DNA from: Aptenodytes patagonicus
Taxonomy: Eukaryota > Chordata > Aves > Sphenisciformes > Spheniscidae
Reading direction: 5' to 3'
Assembly: GCF_965638725.1 (NCBI RefSeq)
Contig: NC_134959.1
Span: forward strand, 10,854,417-10,918,416
DNA: 64,000 nucleotides
Shown: piece after piece, positions 44,790-56,581 of the stretch
Position numbering within the stretch: position 1 is the stretch's first letter
Layout of the letters: every line of letters begins with the position of its first letter
Notes under the pieces: model-generated
What the model was told of the DNA's origin: nothing
Database searches by the model: none
The model's input: only the letters and a program-made list of their open reading frames with translations
Position numbers and translations under genes: made by a program

Positions 44790-45197
44790 AATAAAGCAGA
44801 TTAGTGCCATGTTTTAACAGTGTTCTTAAACTTCAGCTGGCACTATGTACATTACTGTAAAACTGTTAATTTACCCAAGTTTTTCAGCTCGTACTGCCTG
44901 GTATGTCAATGTAAGAAGCAAATTTTTGTGTATTGTTACAGTTTCAGGTTATTTATATTTGATGTTTTGTAAACTCAGATACTACTACTATACTGTACAT
45001 CTGATGGACCAAATAAATGACATCTGAAATACTTGCTATATTTGCTTGCACAGTCCAAGTTTATGCTGACTTATGGGATTTTACAATGTATAGCCTTCAA
45101 AAATTACTGTATTATTTTCATTTTTCTAAACATAACCTAGTAGTACAAAACTTAAGCTTCACTTGTTTGAGGTGAAAGGGGAATTTTTTTTAATAAA
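44790..45197 (+). terminator. UBA2 tandem poly(A) signals
   Basis: Three AATAAA hexamers follow the UBA2 stop: 44790-44795, 45012-45017 and 45192-45197. The third is followed by a T-rich run and GT-rich sequence. They would give 3' UTRs of about 0.5, 0.7 and 0.9 kb. Which is used cannot be told from the sequence. Confidence 0.6.
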
Positions 45198-46384
45198 ACT
45201 TTTGTGAATGTTTTTTTTCTTGGACAATCAGTTATTGGCCTCTTCAGTTGGAGCATTTGCACCACCACACACATGCTTTCACCACCTCATGCCTTCAGAA
45301 AGAAGAAAGCACTGGTCTTTTATACATTACACTTTGTGCATAGGACAAAAGCGCAATGTTTAGAATCAGTATCTTAAAGCCTACTGCATTCATTTAACTG
45401 TTTTGGTAGCTCTCAAAACTATTGATTCTTAGAACATATTAATCAGCCACTTCTGTCACTGTACTGAAATTACTTTCCAACTTTGTGTTAGTGAACCAAA
45501 ACTGCTTCTATTCATCGATCAGTATGCAGTTAGCCTTAGAGAGCAGAGAAATTGAGCAGACAAGGTTTGTTCTGTGTTACAGTTTGCAAACTGAATTTTA
45601 AACAAGATGTTAACTGTATAGAAGGAGAATGTAAAAAAACCCCAAACCAGCGCCTTTTAAGGTTTTGGTTCCTGCATCTGGTTCTGTCTAGTACAAAGGC
45701 CAGCTCTTCATCAGTGTTGCCAATGCAGTGCAAAAACTACGATTCTACAGTGCAATTAATGTTTTATCTCTTCTTTTAGGTAGTAATCATCATGTGCAAT
45801 GGCTTGGTTGGAGGCATAATACTCCACTGTAAAATTAAATCCTTTTGAGTTAGTTGCTTCTTGGCCAGCATGAGTGAAGACTGAGAGGTAAAGATGTAAA
45901 TGAGAGGCATTAACAGAAAGGATTTATAGGGGTTTTTTATTTATAGTTCTTGCCATAAACAGTTGAAGCACTAAAATTTAATGTCTGATTACATCTTCCA
46001 GAAATTAAGGCTGACATTTTCTTTCTAAGCTTTACTAAAAATAAAATTACTGGTTTATTAAATAAGTTGTCAAATAGCCTGTTGTCTGTGTAATAAGATG
46101 GGCTTCTCATTGTGACATGACAAAGCATTATCTGAGCTGATGGCATGTGTAACGGATAGCGTGATCCTATCTCACTCACTACCTGAGAAATTTCCCTGCT
46201 TGCACTGGCTGGTATTCAGGAATTTAGCTTTCTAACTCTTTTGATTATTTTAACAGTAGAGGCTATAATTCTGGTAACTTTATTGCATTAGTTTTACTGA
46301 AGCTGAGAGTGTTCATGACTTAGAATTTGTGTGTTATATAAGCTGAATCGAAATAGCATGCCACAACAGATTTGGGGGTGAAAA

Positions 46385-46399
46385 AGAGAAGGGGGCGCT
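46385..46399 (+). promoter_or_regulatory. Weak CTCF-like core in the intergenic region
   Basis: GAGAAGGGGGCGCTA contains the AGGGGGCGCT core of the CTCF site, but the upstream CC half of the motif is missing. It has the same orientation as the stronger match in the UBA2 promoter. Confidence 0.3.
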
Positions 46400-47559
46400 A
46401 TGCAGTCTCACTGGCTTCTACTCCTCAAGTTATTAGTGTTAACAGCTCAAGATGACAGTACTCAAATGATTTCTTAAAGTGTTTGGGATGCTGCTGTCTG
46501 AGAAGGTACACATAATAGTTTCTCAGGGCAGTAGGCAACTCGGTCAATAAGGCCAGACTGCAAAAATGTTCAGAATTAACCAGGCATTGTATCTTAGATC
46601 GGGGGGTGCCACAGTAGGTCACTGGTTAGGTTAAGTTTTAGAGAAGCATTAAGTAATTTTAACGATGCATCATCATTTAGTTTGCAGCATGAAAGGTAGT
46701 CTAGAATTTCACTACATAAGCAATTACATCTTGATGTATTTAGGAGATGTAATGGTGCTGCTTTTGTCTGGGTAGTAAGTAGTTAGACAGCAAAAGATGC
46801 TCCTAGATCCTTCCTGTAAAATACTTTAGAGTGAATGATTTGTAATATGTTTTCTTTACACAGGCTGCTTCTATAGAACATATGACAGGCTGTTCATATA
46901 GTGTCAGCTGTTCTATTCAGTTCTTGTTAAGTTTGGCAATACTGAATGAACCACCAAAAATGCAAACTGCTTCTGTGCTAAATGAAAAACTGCTTTTCAG
47001 AACTGATGGCATTTGAATGTCCTTAATGGCTACCAGTCACCAACATTGTATTTATGTAGAATTTTCCAACTTAAACTTTCTCTTGCCCTTGAGAGCAAGT
47101 TACAAATCGAAGCATTTATTAAGCTTTCGAGTAATTAAAAAAAAAAAGGCAAGCCACTTTTCAATTGACAATTGTTCAAGTCCTAATAGCAGTTAATATT
47201 GATATGGAAGTAAGTGTAGTTGGAAGACACAAGATTGAAATGTTAAAATGAGGAGAAATTCTTCCCAGTACCCTAGCTTGGCAACCCTGATGTAGGCTCT
47301 GTTGTCACTAACAATTTTTGAGCCAGGCTCATTAAATCAATCTACAAATTGCTATTTGCAGTGATACAAATTGGCTCTTCTGTCATACAGCATTCTCTAG
47401 TTGTTTGTTTATACTGATGCAAATTTCTGTAACACAGATAAGCTTTTCTGGCTGCTTTTCATAGTAACAATTCATTCTTGACACTTGTATTTTTTATTTA
47501 CTTAGTGAATTTGAGTGCCGTGTATGAAAAGGACAAGAAAAACAGTGCAATATTTTAGC

Positions 47560-48090
47560 ATAGTTGAATGCAGCTGAGAGTGTATCTAATATCTGTCTTT
47601 GCATGCTATTAGTTCAATATCCCTTTTGTGCAGTGGAGCATGGAAAGGAATATTGGCCACCGTTGACATACAACAGTTAAATAGAGATTCATTAAGCTGC
47701 TCTGACTTACGGCGAATAAATTTGTAACGACTTTCCCACAATCTTATTGTTAAAAAGAAAAAGGCAGAAGTACAACCTATCTGATTCTCAAAGCATCTAG
47801 AGAGTCACCCTTAAGGGCAATTGATAACCATTAAGGAGAAAGAACTTTTGGGGCCATGAGGACAGCCAGCCTTGTACCAGCCCATTTCCTAAAGAGCAAC
47901 TTTAACCTGTAGATAACCATTTAATGTTTGTGGTAGTTCTATGTGACATTTTAATTTTACTTTATGAAACCATTTCATCGTTGAACCACAGAGAGAGATG
48001 CATGCTTTCTTGGCGTGTTGACTCTGACAGCTGGCAAGCAGATCGATGTGCCATTTCAAGTTCTGACCTTTACAACAAAGACCTCTTGCT
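47560..48090. other. Candidate enhancer or conserved non-coding block
   Basis: Non-repetitive sequence dense in short transcription-factor cores: CTTTGCATGC (octamer-like), GGAATATT (TEAD-like), GATA cores (TTGATAACC, TAGATAACC), AACCACA (RUNX), ACAGCTGG (E-box) and ACAAAG (TCF/SOX). It has no open frame and no transposon signature. It lies about 7 kb before WTIP. The call is from texture alone. Confidence 0.25.
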
Positions 48091-50765
48091 AACCATTTAT
48101 TAGATCCCAGAAGATAAAACAGGCTTGGGTTCAGTTCGTATATACCATTGATATTATCTGCTTCAAGCCTTATCTCTACTACCCCAAAATTGTAAATTTG
48201 AATTAGAAAACTGAATAAACACTGAATTAAGGAAAGTAAATTTGTTTTTTTTCCCCGTGTTCTGTTTCTGTGCTTATAGGTAGAGATATTTTTTCTTCTC
48301 TTTGCAGATATAAGGACAAGAAGCCTTCAACTTTGTGCATCTAAAATACCAAACGTGCAAGAAAGCAGAAACTAGGATTGAAGTAATGCAACAAATCTTA
48401 CACAAGCCAGTCATCTGTTTTTTGCTTACCTGAGATTATTTCTGGGCTAGTGTCTAAGCAGAATGATTACAGAGAACATGCACCTACAGACAAAGGAATA
48501 GGAGGGGGAGGCAATTTAATGCTTTGATTTGGAGGCCTTGATTCTTCTTTAAGGGAGGAATGGGATGAAGTAAATAAATGTACTCCTAGATGTAGCTTGA
48601 TATCAGTTTATATTATGAGAAGAAAATTGCTGTTTAGATACATGTCATTATGTCTTTCTCATCAGCATACTTCTTCACTCACATGAGAAAAGAAATTTTC
48701 AGTATGATTTCCTCAAGAAAAGATACTTATGGAATTGCTCTGCCAGTCGTCTCCAGCAACATTTGAAGCTACTTGCAAACATTAAGCAATTACATCAGTG
48801 ATCTCAAAGCTACTGCAATTCTACAAGTAAGTGGCTGTAGATAAAGAGAGGCAGACGCACGGAAGTGCTTTACCCACAGCCTTTTTAGGTGTGGTACTTA
48901 CACACCTACCTGCTGGTGGGTCTGTATGCAAGTCCACATGGGAGTTTGCTGCATTTTGCGCATCTAACCAGCGATAGCTGGAGGCAGCAGGAGCATGCTG
49001 GGGAAAAGAGGGTGGCTAAGATACCTAACTAGAAGCTTAGGAAGCTGCTAGGACCTGTGGATATTACAAAGGGGACAGAGAGAAGGCAGTATGTAGGTGG
49101 ACCTGGGAGAGAACTAAAGATGTTGTAGAGGAGTGCCAGAGACAGAAGAGCACTGACAAGTCTATTGAGGGATGGAGGCAAATATGGTGGGAGGAACCTG
49201 GAGGTACTGTATGTAGTGGCTGGGGACTGGGGTAAGTCCTGTAGCAGTGGGAGAGCTCTATGGGACAAAGGGGGTGACAGGACTGCAGCATTACTGGGGA
49301 TTTGGAGAGGAGGTTACAAGCTGGGGAATGCAAAGGATGCAGAATACAGACCTGTACGAGACCGGCCTTCGTTAGTTCCATTGCTTATGGAACAGCTCTA
49401 TACTTCTTGCAAATTTGTTCATTATTTTCAGTTAACAAGTGTTATCTCTATAATACCGTTTTATATGGAAAATACCACGAAATGTAAGTGTAATTGGTGT
49501 CCTCAACAAACCAATGTCCTCTTTCTTCTGAAAAGATCCTTCTCATCATAGCTGAAGAGCGTTGTGTTGTCAGGTCAGGAGGTCAGTGCTCGTAGCCTGC
49601 CTCATTTCTTGAATGGGTATAAAGAGGCACAGGCAGTTAGCCTGACACTTTTCACCAGCAGAGAACAGGGGAGCATGTGTATAGCAGTCTGGCCCTCATG
49701 TGGTGTTTCTGTTTTTTATTAAATGCTCTAATACTATCTGACTTCTTTGCTGGATGATGGTTTGCACTATTATAATCAGGACTTTCTTTTTATCACATCA
49801 AGATAAATTTTAGCTCTGTAGAGTCCCAAGTTTGTTTTTATATTTCTAAGTCTCTGAAATAAGAAGCTATATAACCTAAGACCTCCTTAAGAGTACTAAG
49901 CAGGTACACTGCTAACTGAGCTGGCCAACTAAATTATGTATTTATGCAAATGTAGTGGCTGCTATTAAGGTAACAGATTGTGTTTGAATATACAGTGATT
50001 ATGTCCTGTGAGTGCAAGGAAGTATGACTAAGGCCATCTGCAGTCTCCAAAGTATGAGCCAATAAACTGCTTTGGCCATAAGTGGTGTTATCCAAAATAT
50101 GTAAGAGAAATGGAAGATGAAACTATACAAGAAATAAGATACATAAATGGTGTATTAATCATAAGTGCTTGAACATATGTTGTCTGTCTAACCTAGCACA
50201 TTCACAAAGTGCCTGTTGTGACTGGAATTTTAGTGGGTCAGTCCCAAGTTACATTTCTGCAGCACAGTGAAAAACTGTATTTGCAATGAATAAGAAGAAT
50301 GTAAAAAATGATAAATAGTGTTTTATTGCAGATTTAGAATGAGAAGTGACCTGTAAGCCTGCAGAGTAGTGTTAGTCAAAAATATTTTAAATAGTTGTGC
50401 CTAGCAAAGGTAGCCATTCGAATACAATGTGTTCTGTCTACCAGAAGATGGTGCCCTAAAACACATTCAATAATTTCAATTTTTAAAAGCTGTGATCAAC
50501 TGCTAATGAGTATTTTTGTCAGAGCAAGGTGATTAGCAAACAAATCACCCATGTCCAAATACATATTAATAGCTAAACTTCATATTCCAAAAAGATTGCT
50601 TATACTTAGTTATCACAACAGAAATTAACATAAAGGACCCAAACAAGCAAAACAAAGCAATATAAAATACAATACAGCTACCACTTCAAAGAAAATAAAA
50701 ACTTCAGTACCCCCTCCCAAAATAAAAACATTCCTCAGCATAATTTTTGTATGAATTTCACAAGG

Positions 50766-50784
50766 TTTTTTTTTTTTTTTTTTT
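50766..50784 (+). repeat. Poly(T) homopolymer, 19 T
   Basis: An uninterrupted run of 19 T in AT-rich intergenic DNA. It could be the poly(A) end of a minus-strand insertion, but no retroposon body is recognised beside it. Confidence 0.9.
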
Positions 50785-53319
50785 GATCGGGCTTAAAACA
50801 GAGCAGAGAAAAAAGAATAATCATTATATTCCTCACCAAGAAACCAATCAATTTTAAAACTGGAAATCAGAACAGTAAATCTCTGAGTAATAATAAGTCT
50901 TACCTTGTGGACTTCAACGTATAATTTCATTGTTTTCTTAATGTTGGAGATGAGGGAAATTGCAAAAAATCAGGTAGCATCCAATTCAATAAGCAAATCT
51001 GTGGAGCAGCTTCAAATTGTTAAATTGATGAAGTGGGACAAAGAACTCCCTCCTGCATTGTGTCAGTAAACCCACATCTGATATAACATACACCGCAACA
51101 CAAGTCAGTGGGATTTTTGCCGTTGTCTTCAATAGGGCTAAAGTTTCACCAGTAAATTCTTACATTTACAGATTCTCTGCTCTGTTGGTAATAAACTGTT
51201 TGCAACTCAGGGAGACAAAATCACCAGCAGACCATCAGATCTCCCTGCCTGTCGGCTTGGGCAGCATTTCCTTGAAGGTACTGGCAATTAGAAGAAACAG
51301 GAGTGCACTGCCTGTGAGGCCCAGCCAGCTGATATTCACAGATCAATAACTCCACCTGGCTTTTTTGCTCCCTTTAAGTCTTAGACAAAGGAGTTTATTT
51401 AACAGAAGCAGCTGGCTTTCCTTAATATCTGATTTACTGATATAACTTAAAATCAGGCGTAAGGACTGCCACACCAAATTAAAAAATTAAGTTCAGCTTT
51501 TATACTACTCTGTGACAGCTCTTGTGCTCTTAGTTGGGCGTGAGTCTTTTTGCAGTATTTTACTGCTGGTTGCTAAAATTAAGCAAATATATTTAAAATA
51601 AAGTGGGACAAAAACATGTCAGGATTGTCAAGCTGTGATTGCCCAGTACTTTGAGTTTTCTTGTATATAACAGTAAGGAGAATGATGGGGCTACTTATTA
51701 CAGCAACAGCAGCTTTAACTCCACACTTTTTGTTTGTGCGGCCCAGCACATATGGTCCTCTATGAGAAATGCAGCAGTGCTTGAGTGTGCTATGTACCAC
51801 TGCAAACATAGTTATTTCACCCATGTGGGCTGCATCTGTGGCTATAGTGTGGATAAATGTTATGTTCATTATGTGTATGACAGAAGTATGATTTACTGGT
51901 GAAGAGTGGGTCTGCAGTATTGCTGCTGCAGCAGGGCTGAGATGGGAACACTGTGCAGGGATACTCTGGCCCAGGGCTGCAGCAGGCTCGTCTGGGCCTG
52001 GCTTTGAGGATTTACTTATTAAGCATAAGCTTTCAACAGTAAAAGTAAGAGATTTTTATCATTTGATCCACATTGCTTACTAAAAAGGGCTGTTTCCTTA
52101 GATTCCCCAGATTGTCTCGGTCCCCAGTATGTTTTTCCCATGAGTTCATACTCAACAAAGTACGTGCTTTAATGACTTACGTACCAAGAGGCTTACCGTA
52201 GAAACTTGCTACCTGCTGGCAGCAGAAGCAGTGTAGAACTGTGCTGCCTCAAAAGGCAGAACAAGGGCAGATTTGTGGCTCAGAGGGACAGAGCTAGAGA
52301 AGAACAACAAGCTCTTGCTGTAGCTTACGCTTCTGACTTCACACAGCATCAGCTCTGCAGTTCCTGCTGTAAAGATAGCTGCTCAAAATGCTTCCTTGCA
52401 CGAGCACATGGGCAGGGCCTCCCACTATGTCCTACCCACTCTGTTAGATTAATAGTAAAGTTATCTAATGTTGTAAAGTTTTGTTGTTGGGTTTTTTTTT
52501 TAAACAAAACAAAAACTTAAAATAGAGTGATTTTTTCTTTACATGTGCTCTCATGGACCAAGTTCCCAGGTTGTCCATGAGCCTCTCCTAGTTTCTCAGG
52601 AAGACTACCTTATAAAAATTGGCAGTAAGTAGTTCAAAGTCAGTAACAGGATAGAACATCCTAGTACAGGCTCCGGGAACGATTGAAGAAGGAGCTCTGC
52701 ACCGGTACACTTGAAGGCAGCTGGCCGTGAGACGCCCACTGCCCCAAATGAACTTTGTGCAGGAGTCCCGGGTGGGGTAGGTGAGGGTTCAAGTTAATGG
52801 TGATTCCCATGTGCTCTGTGGAAGGAACCTCTCTTTGTTCTTGGCGGGTACATGGCTAACAGCACAGTTTGTGTCTTTGCTGACAGCTTTACCAGAAAGT
52901 CCAAGGCTTGAATGGGACAGGGACTTGAACTGCTGCTTTGATCCCCCTCAGTGCAGCGGCACATTTGCTGGGAAGCTTTTGCTGCTGATGCCGAGGGCCC
53001 GCACTGTTAGTTGGAGCAGCAATGGTGTGCACCAGGATGCACAACTGCAAGAGGTGCTTTCAACCATCACACACCTGCAGACGAGAGGTGAAATGTAACT
53101 TGTTCCACAAGTAGTAAGCTGCAGAAGCACATGGTAGCAGCTTGTTTAGGAGATCGGCAAAATGTGTAATGAAAGATGTGAACACACATTAGAAAAGAGC
53201 ACTTGACTGCCAAGATTGGTTATATTTGCCCATGTATGTTCACATTGACAGTGAGCTTCCTCTCCCCTAATAGATTTGCTTTTCAGGTCTTGCTCTGCAC
53301 ATTTACATGGTTTGTTGGA

Positions 53320-53335
53320 TTTTTTTTTTTTTTTT
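53320..53335 (+). repeat. Poly(T) homopolymer, 16 T
   Basis: A simple T run in the intergenic region, with no associated element recognised. Confidence 0.85.
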
Positions 53336-54525
53336 GCTTGCCACCCCTCCACAAACAGATTGCAAATCAATTGCCCTCCACAGCTGGGGACATTTTTGAG
53401 TACACAGTTGCTTTTAATGTTTAATTAGGTATGATAACAGGATAAAATGTTCTTGGCACAGCAGAGTGCCTACAGCTCAAACTTGCAACATATTTGTCTC
53501 CTCACAGGGTGCTCAGCACCTAGCAGTGTAAGGACACCGCTCAGGTACCTATTGTTAGGGCTTTGTCAGCCTTTCTGCCATCATCACAAATGATCGTCAC
53601 GGATTTTCAGCTTAGTTGCAAAAAAAATTAACTGTGAGCTACGGTTTAGTATCGGGGGTCTCAGTTGAGTAGCCATTTCGGAGGTGGTGTTTTCTGACAG
53701 CCTTTTTCGTGTGTATACAGACGTAAATGGCAAGCAGTGCTGGGTCTTGTTTGTTACTGGATCAACAGATGAAGCTCTTGCAAAGTTACACAGACAGTAG
53801 CATGCTTTTTTAAACTCGTGTCAATTCATAGATTGCTTTAGGCCATAATATGTTTATCATATGTCTTAGTACTACCTTTTTTTTTTTTTAAAGACTAAAC
53901 AAATAACTGCAAATAATTATCAGCTGCCATGCTAAAGCACAGGTCCTTTCAGCCGAGTCACCTGGCTGGTTCTGGGGATTTTGCACAGGTGTGAGACATT
54001 TGCAGCAGCGGGGCTGATCCCGTAACCCCCGGCCACTACAGGCACCACCCAAATGTCGGTTATTTTACTTGGCGCTCCCGGCCGCAGCCCCGGCACGAAG
54101 GCGGGCGAGAGCTGCCCGCTTCCCGCGGCGGGGCGAGGCCGCGGGTCCCGCCGGAAAGTTCCAGTCAGGGGCGAGAGCGGCGGAGCCCCCCGGAAGGCGG
54201 GAACCCCGGGCGGTTGTTCAACGCCTCCCTCCCTGACAGACCCCTCCGTGCACGGCTTCCCCCAGGGTGCTCCGCCGAGCCCCCGCGCGGGGACTCTCCT
54301 CAGCCCCCGGCTTCCCGCCCGGCGGCGGCCCGGGGCGCGGTGACAGCCTCGCCGTCTCCCGGTCCGCGGCGAGCAGCGGCACCGCCCGCCCCGGGCAGGG
54401 CTGCGTGAGCGCCGGCCGAGGAAGAGAGCGGGCGGCGCGGAGCTGCCGGCCCCGCCGCCGAGCAGCGCCGCGGCCGCCCTCTCCCTGACTCGGTGAAAAT
54501 CATTGTTTGGCTCCGGCATTAACTA

Positions 54526-54792
54526 CATTCCAGCGGGACGCAGCGCCCAGTCTCCTTCCTCGCATTCCTGCCCCACACAAAGGAGTCCCTGCCTCGCCGC
54601 GCCCCGCGCTCCGCTCGCCGCGCCGCAAAGCCCCTCCGGGCCGGCCGCCGCCTTCGCCCCCCGCCCGGGGGTGCGGGCCGGGCCGCGGCCCCGCCGCGGG
54701 GCGGCCGGCCGGGGGCGGCGGGGGCAGGGAGCCGCCGAGCGCAAATTCCTCCGCGCAGCGCGCCATTGACTGGACCGAGCAACTTATTTAAG
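54526..54792 (+). promoter_or_regulatory. WTIP core promoter: two MCAT/TEAD motifs and a TATA-like box
   Basis: CATTCCA at 54526-54532 and CATTCC at 54563-54568 are MCAT/TEAD cores. TATTTAAG at 54785-54792 is a TATA variant inside a partial CArG-like context. If it is used, transcription would start near 54815 and give a 5' UTR of about 290 nt before the ATG at 55108. The motifs are visible; factor binding is inferred. Confidence 0.45.
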
Positions 54793-54999
54793 GCTGGAAA
54801 GTGACACAGGGGCTCCTCGTCTCCGCTCGCCGTGCTCCGCTGGGCAGCCCGGCCGCACCGAGTCGAGCGCTGTGGTGCGGGGATGCCGCTGAGGTGACTG
54901 CCGCCTCGCCTAGTCGCCACCGAGCAGCCCTCCGGAGAAGGAGCCGCATCCCGCTGCTGCCCCGCCAGGACTGCGGGAAGGGGCTTTCTTTTGGGGTCA

Positions 55000-55036
55000 T
55001 TTTTTTTTTCCTTCCCCCCCCCTTTTTTTTTTCTCT
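55000..55036 (+). promoter_or_regulatory. Polypyrimidine tract in the WTIP 5' leader
   Basis: T10, CC, TT, C9, T10 and CTCT form an unbroken 36-nt pyrimidine run ending about 70 nt before the start codon. It could be a leader element bound by PTB or PCBP proteins. It could also be the tract of a 3' splice site, with a possible AG at 55050-55054, if the leader contains an intron. Confidence 0.45.
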
Positions 55037-55107
55037 GCTCCGGGCTGTGCTTTCGCAAAGAGTTCGCCGTCCCTCCCCCGCCCCGCGCCGCCGGGCTCCG
55101 GCCGAGC

Positions 55108-56581
55108 ATGGAGAAGTACGAGGAGGACATGGCACTGAAGGCCACCAAGTTCATGGAGGATCTGTCCCTCTACGAGCCCTGCCCGGAGGGTCCGTACGGC
55201 CGGGGCGGCCGCCGGGACCTGGCGCTGCACCCCGACCTGGAGGAGACCAAGCGGGTCATCGCCGCCCACATGACGGCGGAGCAGCGGGGCCGGAAGATGA
55301 ACGGCACCGCCGCGCCGCCGCCCGCCGAAGCCTTCCCCGCCGCCGCCCCCTGCGGCAAAGCCTACCCGCCTGCGGCGCCGGCCGCTCCGCTTCGCGCCGC
55401 CAACGGCCGCGCCGCCGCCGCCGAGCCGCCAACGGCCGCGGGGCCGCCGTGCTGCGAGGAGGGGCTGTGCACCCGCTCCGAGGTGGCGCTGCCCTGCTAC
55501 AGCGGCTTCGCCGATAAGGGCAAGCGCTACTCGGCCGAGGGCTACCGCTACGCCGCGGGCAGCGCCTACGAGGGCGGCTACGTGGCCAAGGGCGGCGGGC
55601 GGGCGGCCGGCGGCCCGGACGGCAAGTACGGCGCCGCCAGCCCGCGGGCCAGCCTGGCTGCCTCCTCGCCGGGCTCCGTTGCCGAGCACGGCAAGTTCTC
55701 CAGCCCGCGCTCCAGCCTGGGTGGCGCGGCCGCGCTGCCCTACGAGAAGTTCTCCAGCCCCCGCTCCAGCCTGGTGGTGCCCGGCCAGGAGAAGTACGGC
55801 AGCCCCCGCGCCAGCCTGGTGCAGTACGACGGCGCCGCCCTCAGCCCTCGCTCTAGCTACGCCAGCACGGCCAGCGACACCAGCAAGCACTCCAGCCCCC
55901 GCGCCAGCCTCACCAGCTACGACGGCGGCGGCAGCAAGCCCAGCAGCAACCGCACTAGCGGCATCAGCATGGGCTACGACCAGCGCCACGCCAGCCCCCG
56001 CTCCAGCACCGCCAGCCAGTACTCCTGCACCACCAGCCCCCGCTCCAGCTACTCGGACTCCAGGTACGGCCCGCCGGGCAGCGCCGAGCCGGAGGGGGCG
56101 GGCGGCGCCGGGCTCGCCCTGGCCAGCCCCCGCTCCAGCCTCTGCGGCCCCGAGGGCCGTGGCGCGGCGGGCGCCGCCGTGGTCAGCCCTCGTTCCAGCA
56201 TCTCCAGCCAGAGCTCGCGGAGCTCCCGCGGCTCTATGAGCGCCTACCCCGAGCTGCAGCTGCCCTCGCCCCGCTCCTCCCTGCTGGGGCCCGGCCTACA
56301 GGAGGACGGCGCCGTGCCCGACCTGGGGGACGTCTACCACAAGATTCATGCCCAGTCCCCGCCGCGACACGACCAGCAGCACCCGGCCGCCGCCCCCGAG
56401 GCGGCGCCCCCCTACGCCTACAGCCCGACCAAAGGCTCCGCTTCGGCTCCCAAATTCAAGCTCCCCTACCAGGTGACGCCGAGCCGGGAGAGCGGCCCCA
56501 GCCAGGCGGAGAGGCGGCTGGAGGCGCTGACGCTGGAGCTGGAGAAGGAGCTGGAGATGCACATGAAGAAGGAGTACTTTG
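55108..56581 (+). CDS. WTIP: WT1-interacting protein (WTIP), first coding exon, partial
   Basis: This is the pre-LIM region (491 codons plus 1 nt) of an Ajuba-family LIM adaptor; the donor GTGAGT follows at 56582. The ATG at 55108 has a strong context (A at -3, G at +4) and is the first ATG in frame. Seen: a conserved N-terminus ([20 protein letters not shown]), an [20 protein letters not shown] helix (45-63), a serine-rich middle with eleven SPR[SA]S repeats (178-391), the WTIP signature [17 protein letters not shown] (284-300), and an amphipathic [27 protein letters not shown] segment (466-492) that leads into LIM1 in this family. The three LIM domains are not in the window. The family scaffolds cell junctions and P-bodies and inhibits LATS kinases in Hippo signalling; WTIP binds WT1. 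The pre-LIM part is much longer than in mammals, as in fish and frog forms. Confidence 0.93.
55639..56280 (+). repeat. SPR[SA]S repeat array coded within WTIP exon 1
   Basis: Eleven copies of Ser-Pro-Arg-[Ser/Ala]-Ser begin at residues 178, 199, 217, 232, 246, 263, 296, 310, 340, 360 and 387. Most are preceded by Ser, Ala or Leu and followed by Leu, Tyr or Thr. The coding units are near-identical AGCCCCCGCTCCAGC-type 15-mers with irregular spacers, so this is a degenerate, interspersed coding repeat and not a strict tandem repeat. Each copy is a possible proline-directed phosphosite. Confidence 0.9.

Larger units (their letters stand above)
45220..53990. other. Intergenic region between UBA2 and WTIP, no gene supported
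   Basis: About 8.8 kb without an exon series, RNA gene or named repeat. It contains T and A tracts, a purine-rich stretch at about 49000-49330, a CTCF-like core near 46390 and enhancer-like blocks near 47560-48090 and 50460-50600. Short open frames here lack family similarity and splice context. Distal WTIP or UBA2 regulatory DNA would be expected in this space. Confidence 0.5.

Noticed and set aside
46873-46916. Imperfect inverted repeat (ATAGAACA...TGTTCTAT) resembling a steroid-receptor element
   Set aside because: Three central mismatches and a spacer far from the 3 bp required for a glucocorticoid/androgen-type palindrome. Probably chance.
49029-49381. Open frames in the purine-rich stretch of the intergenic region
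   Set aside because: Low-complexity GA-rich DNA gives long frames on both strands. There are no splice signals or family similarity.
54991-55107. N-terminal extension of WTIP upstream of the ATG at 55108
   Set aside because: The frame is open but begins only at a TTG codon, is coded by a poly-pyrimidine tract (Phe/Pro runs), and lacks an ATG. The ATG at 55108 has a strong context and a conserved N-terminus.
54997-55989. Minus-strand open frame of about 330 codons opposite WTIP exon 1
   Set aside because: Ala/Gly/Val-rich shadow of the repeated coding strand, with no recognisable domain.
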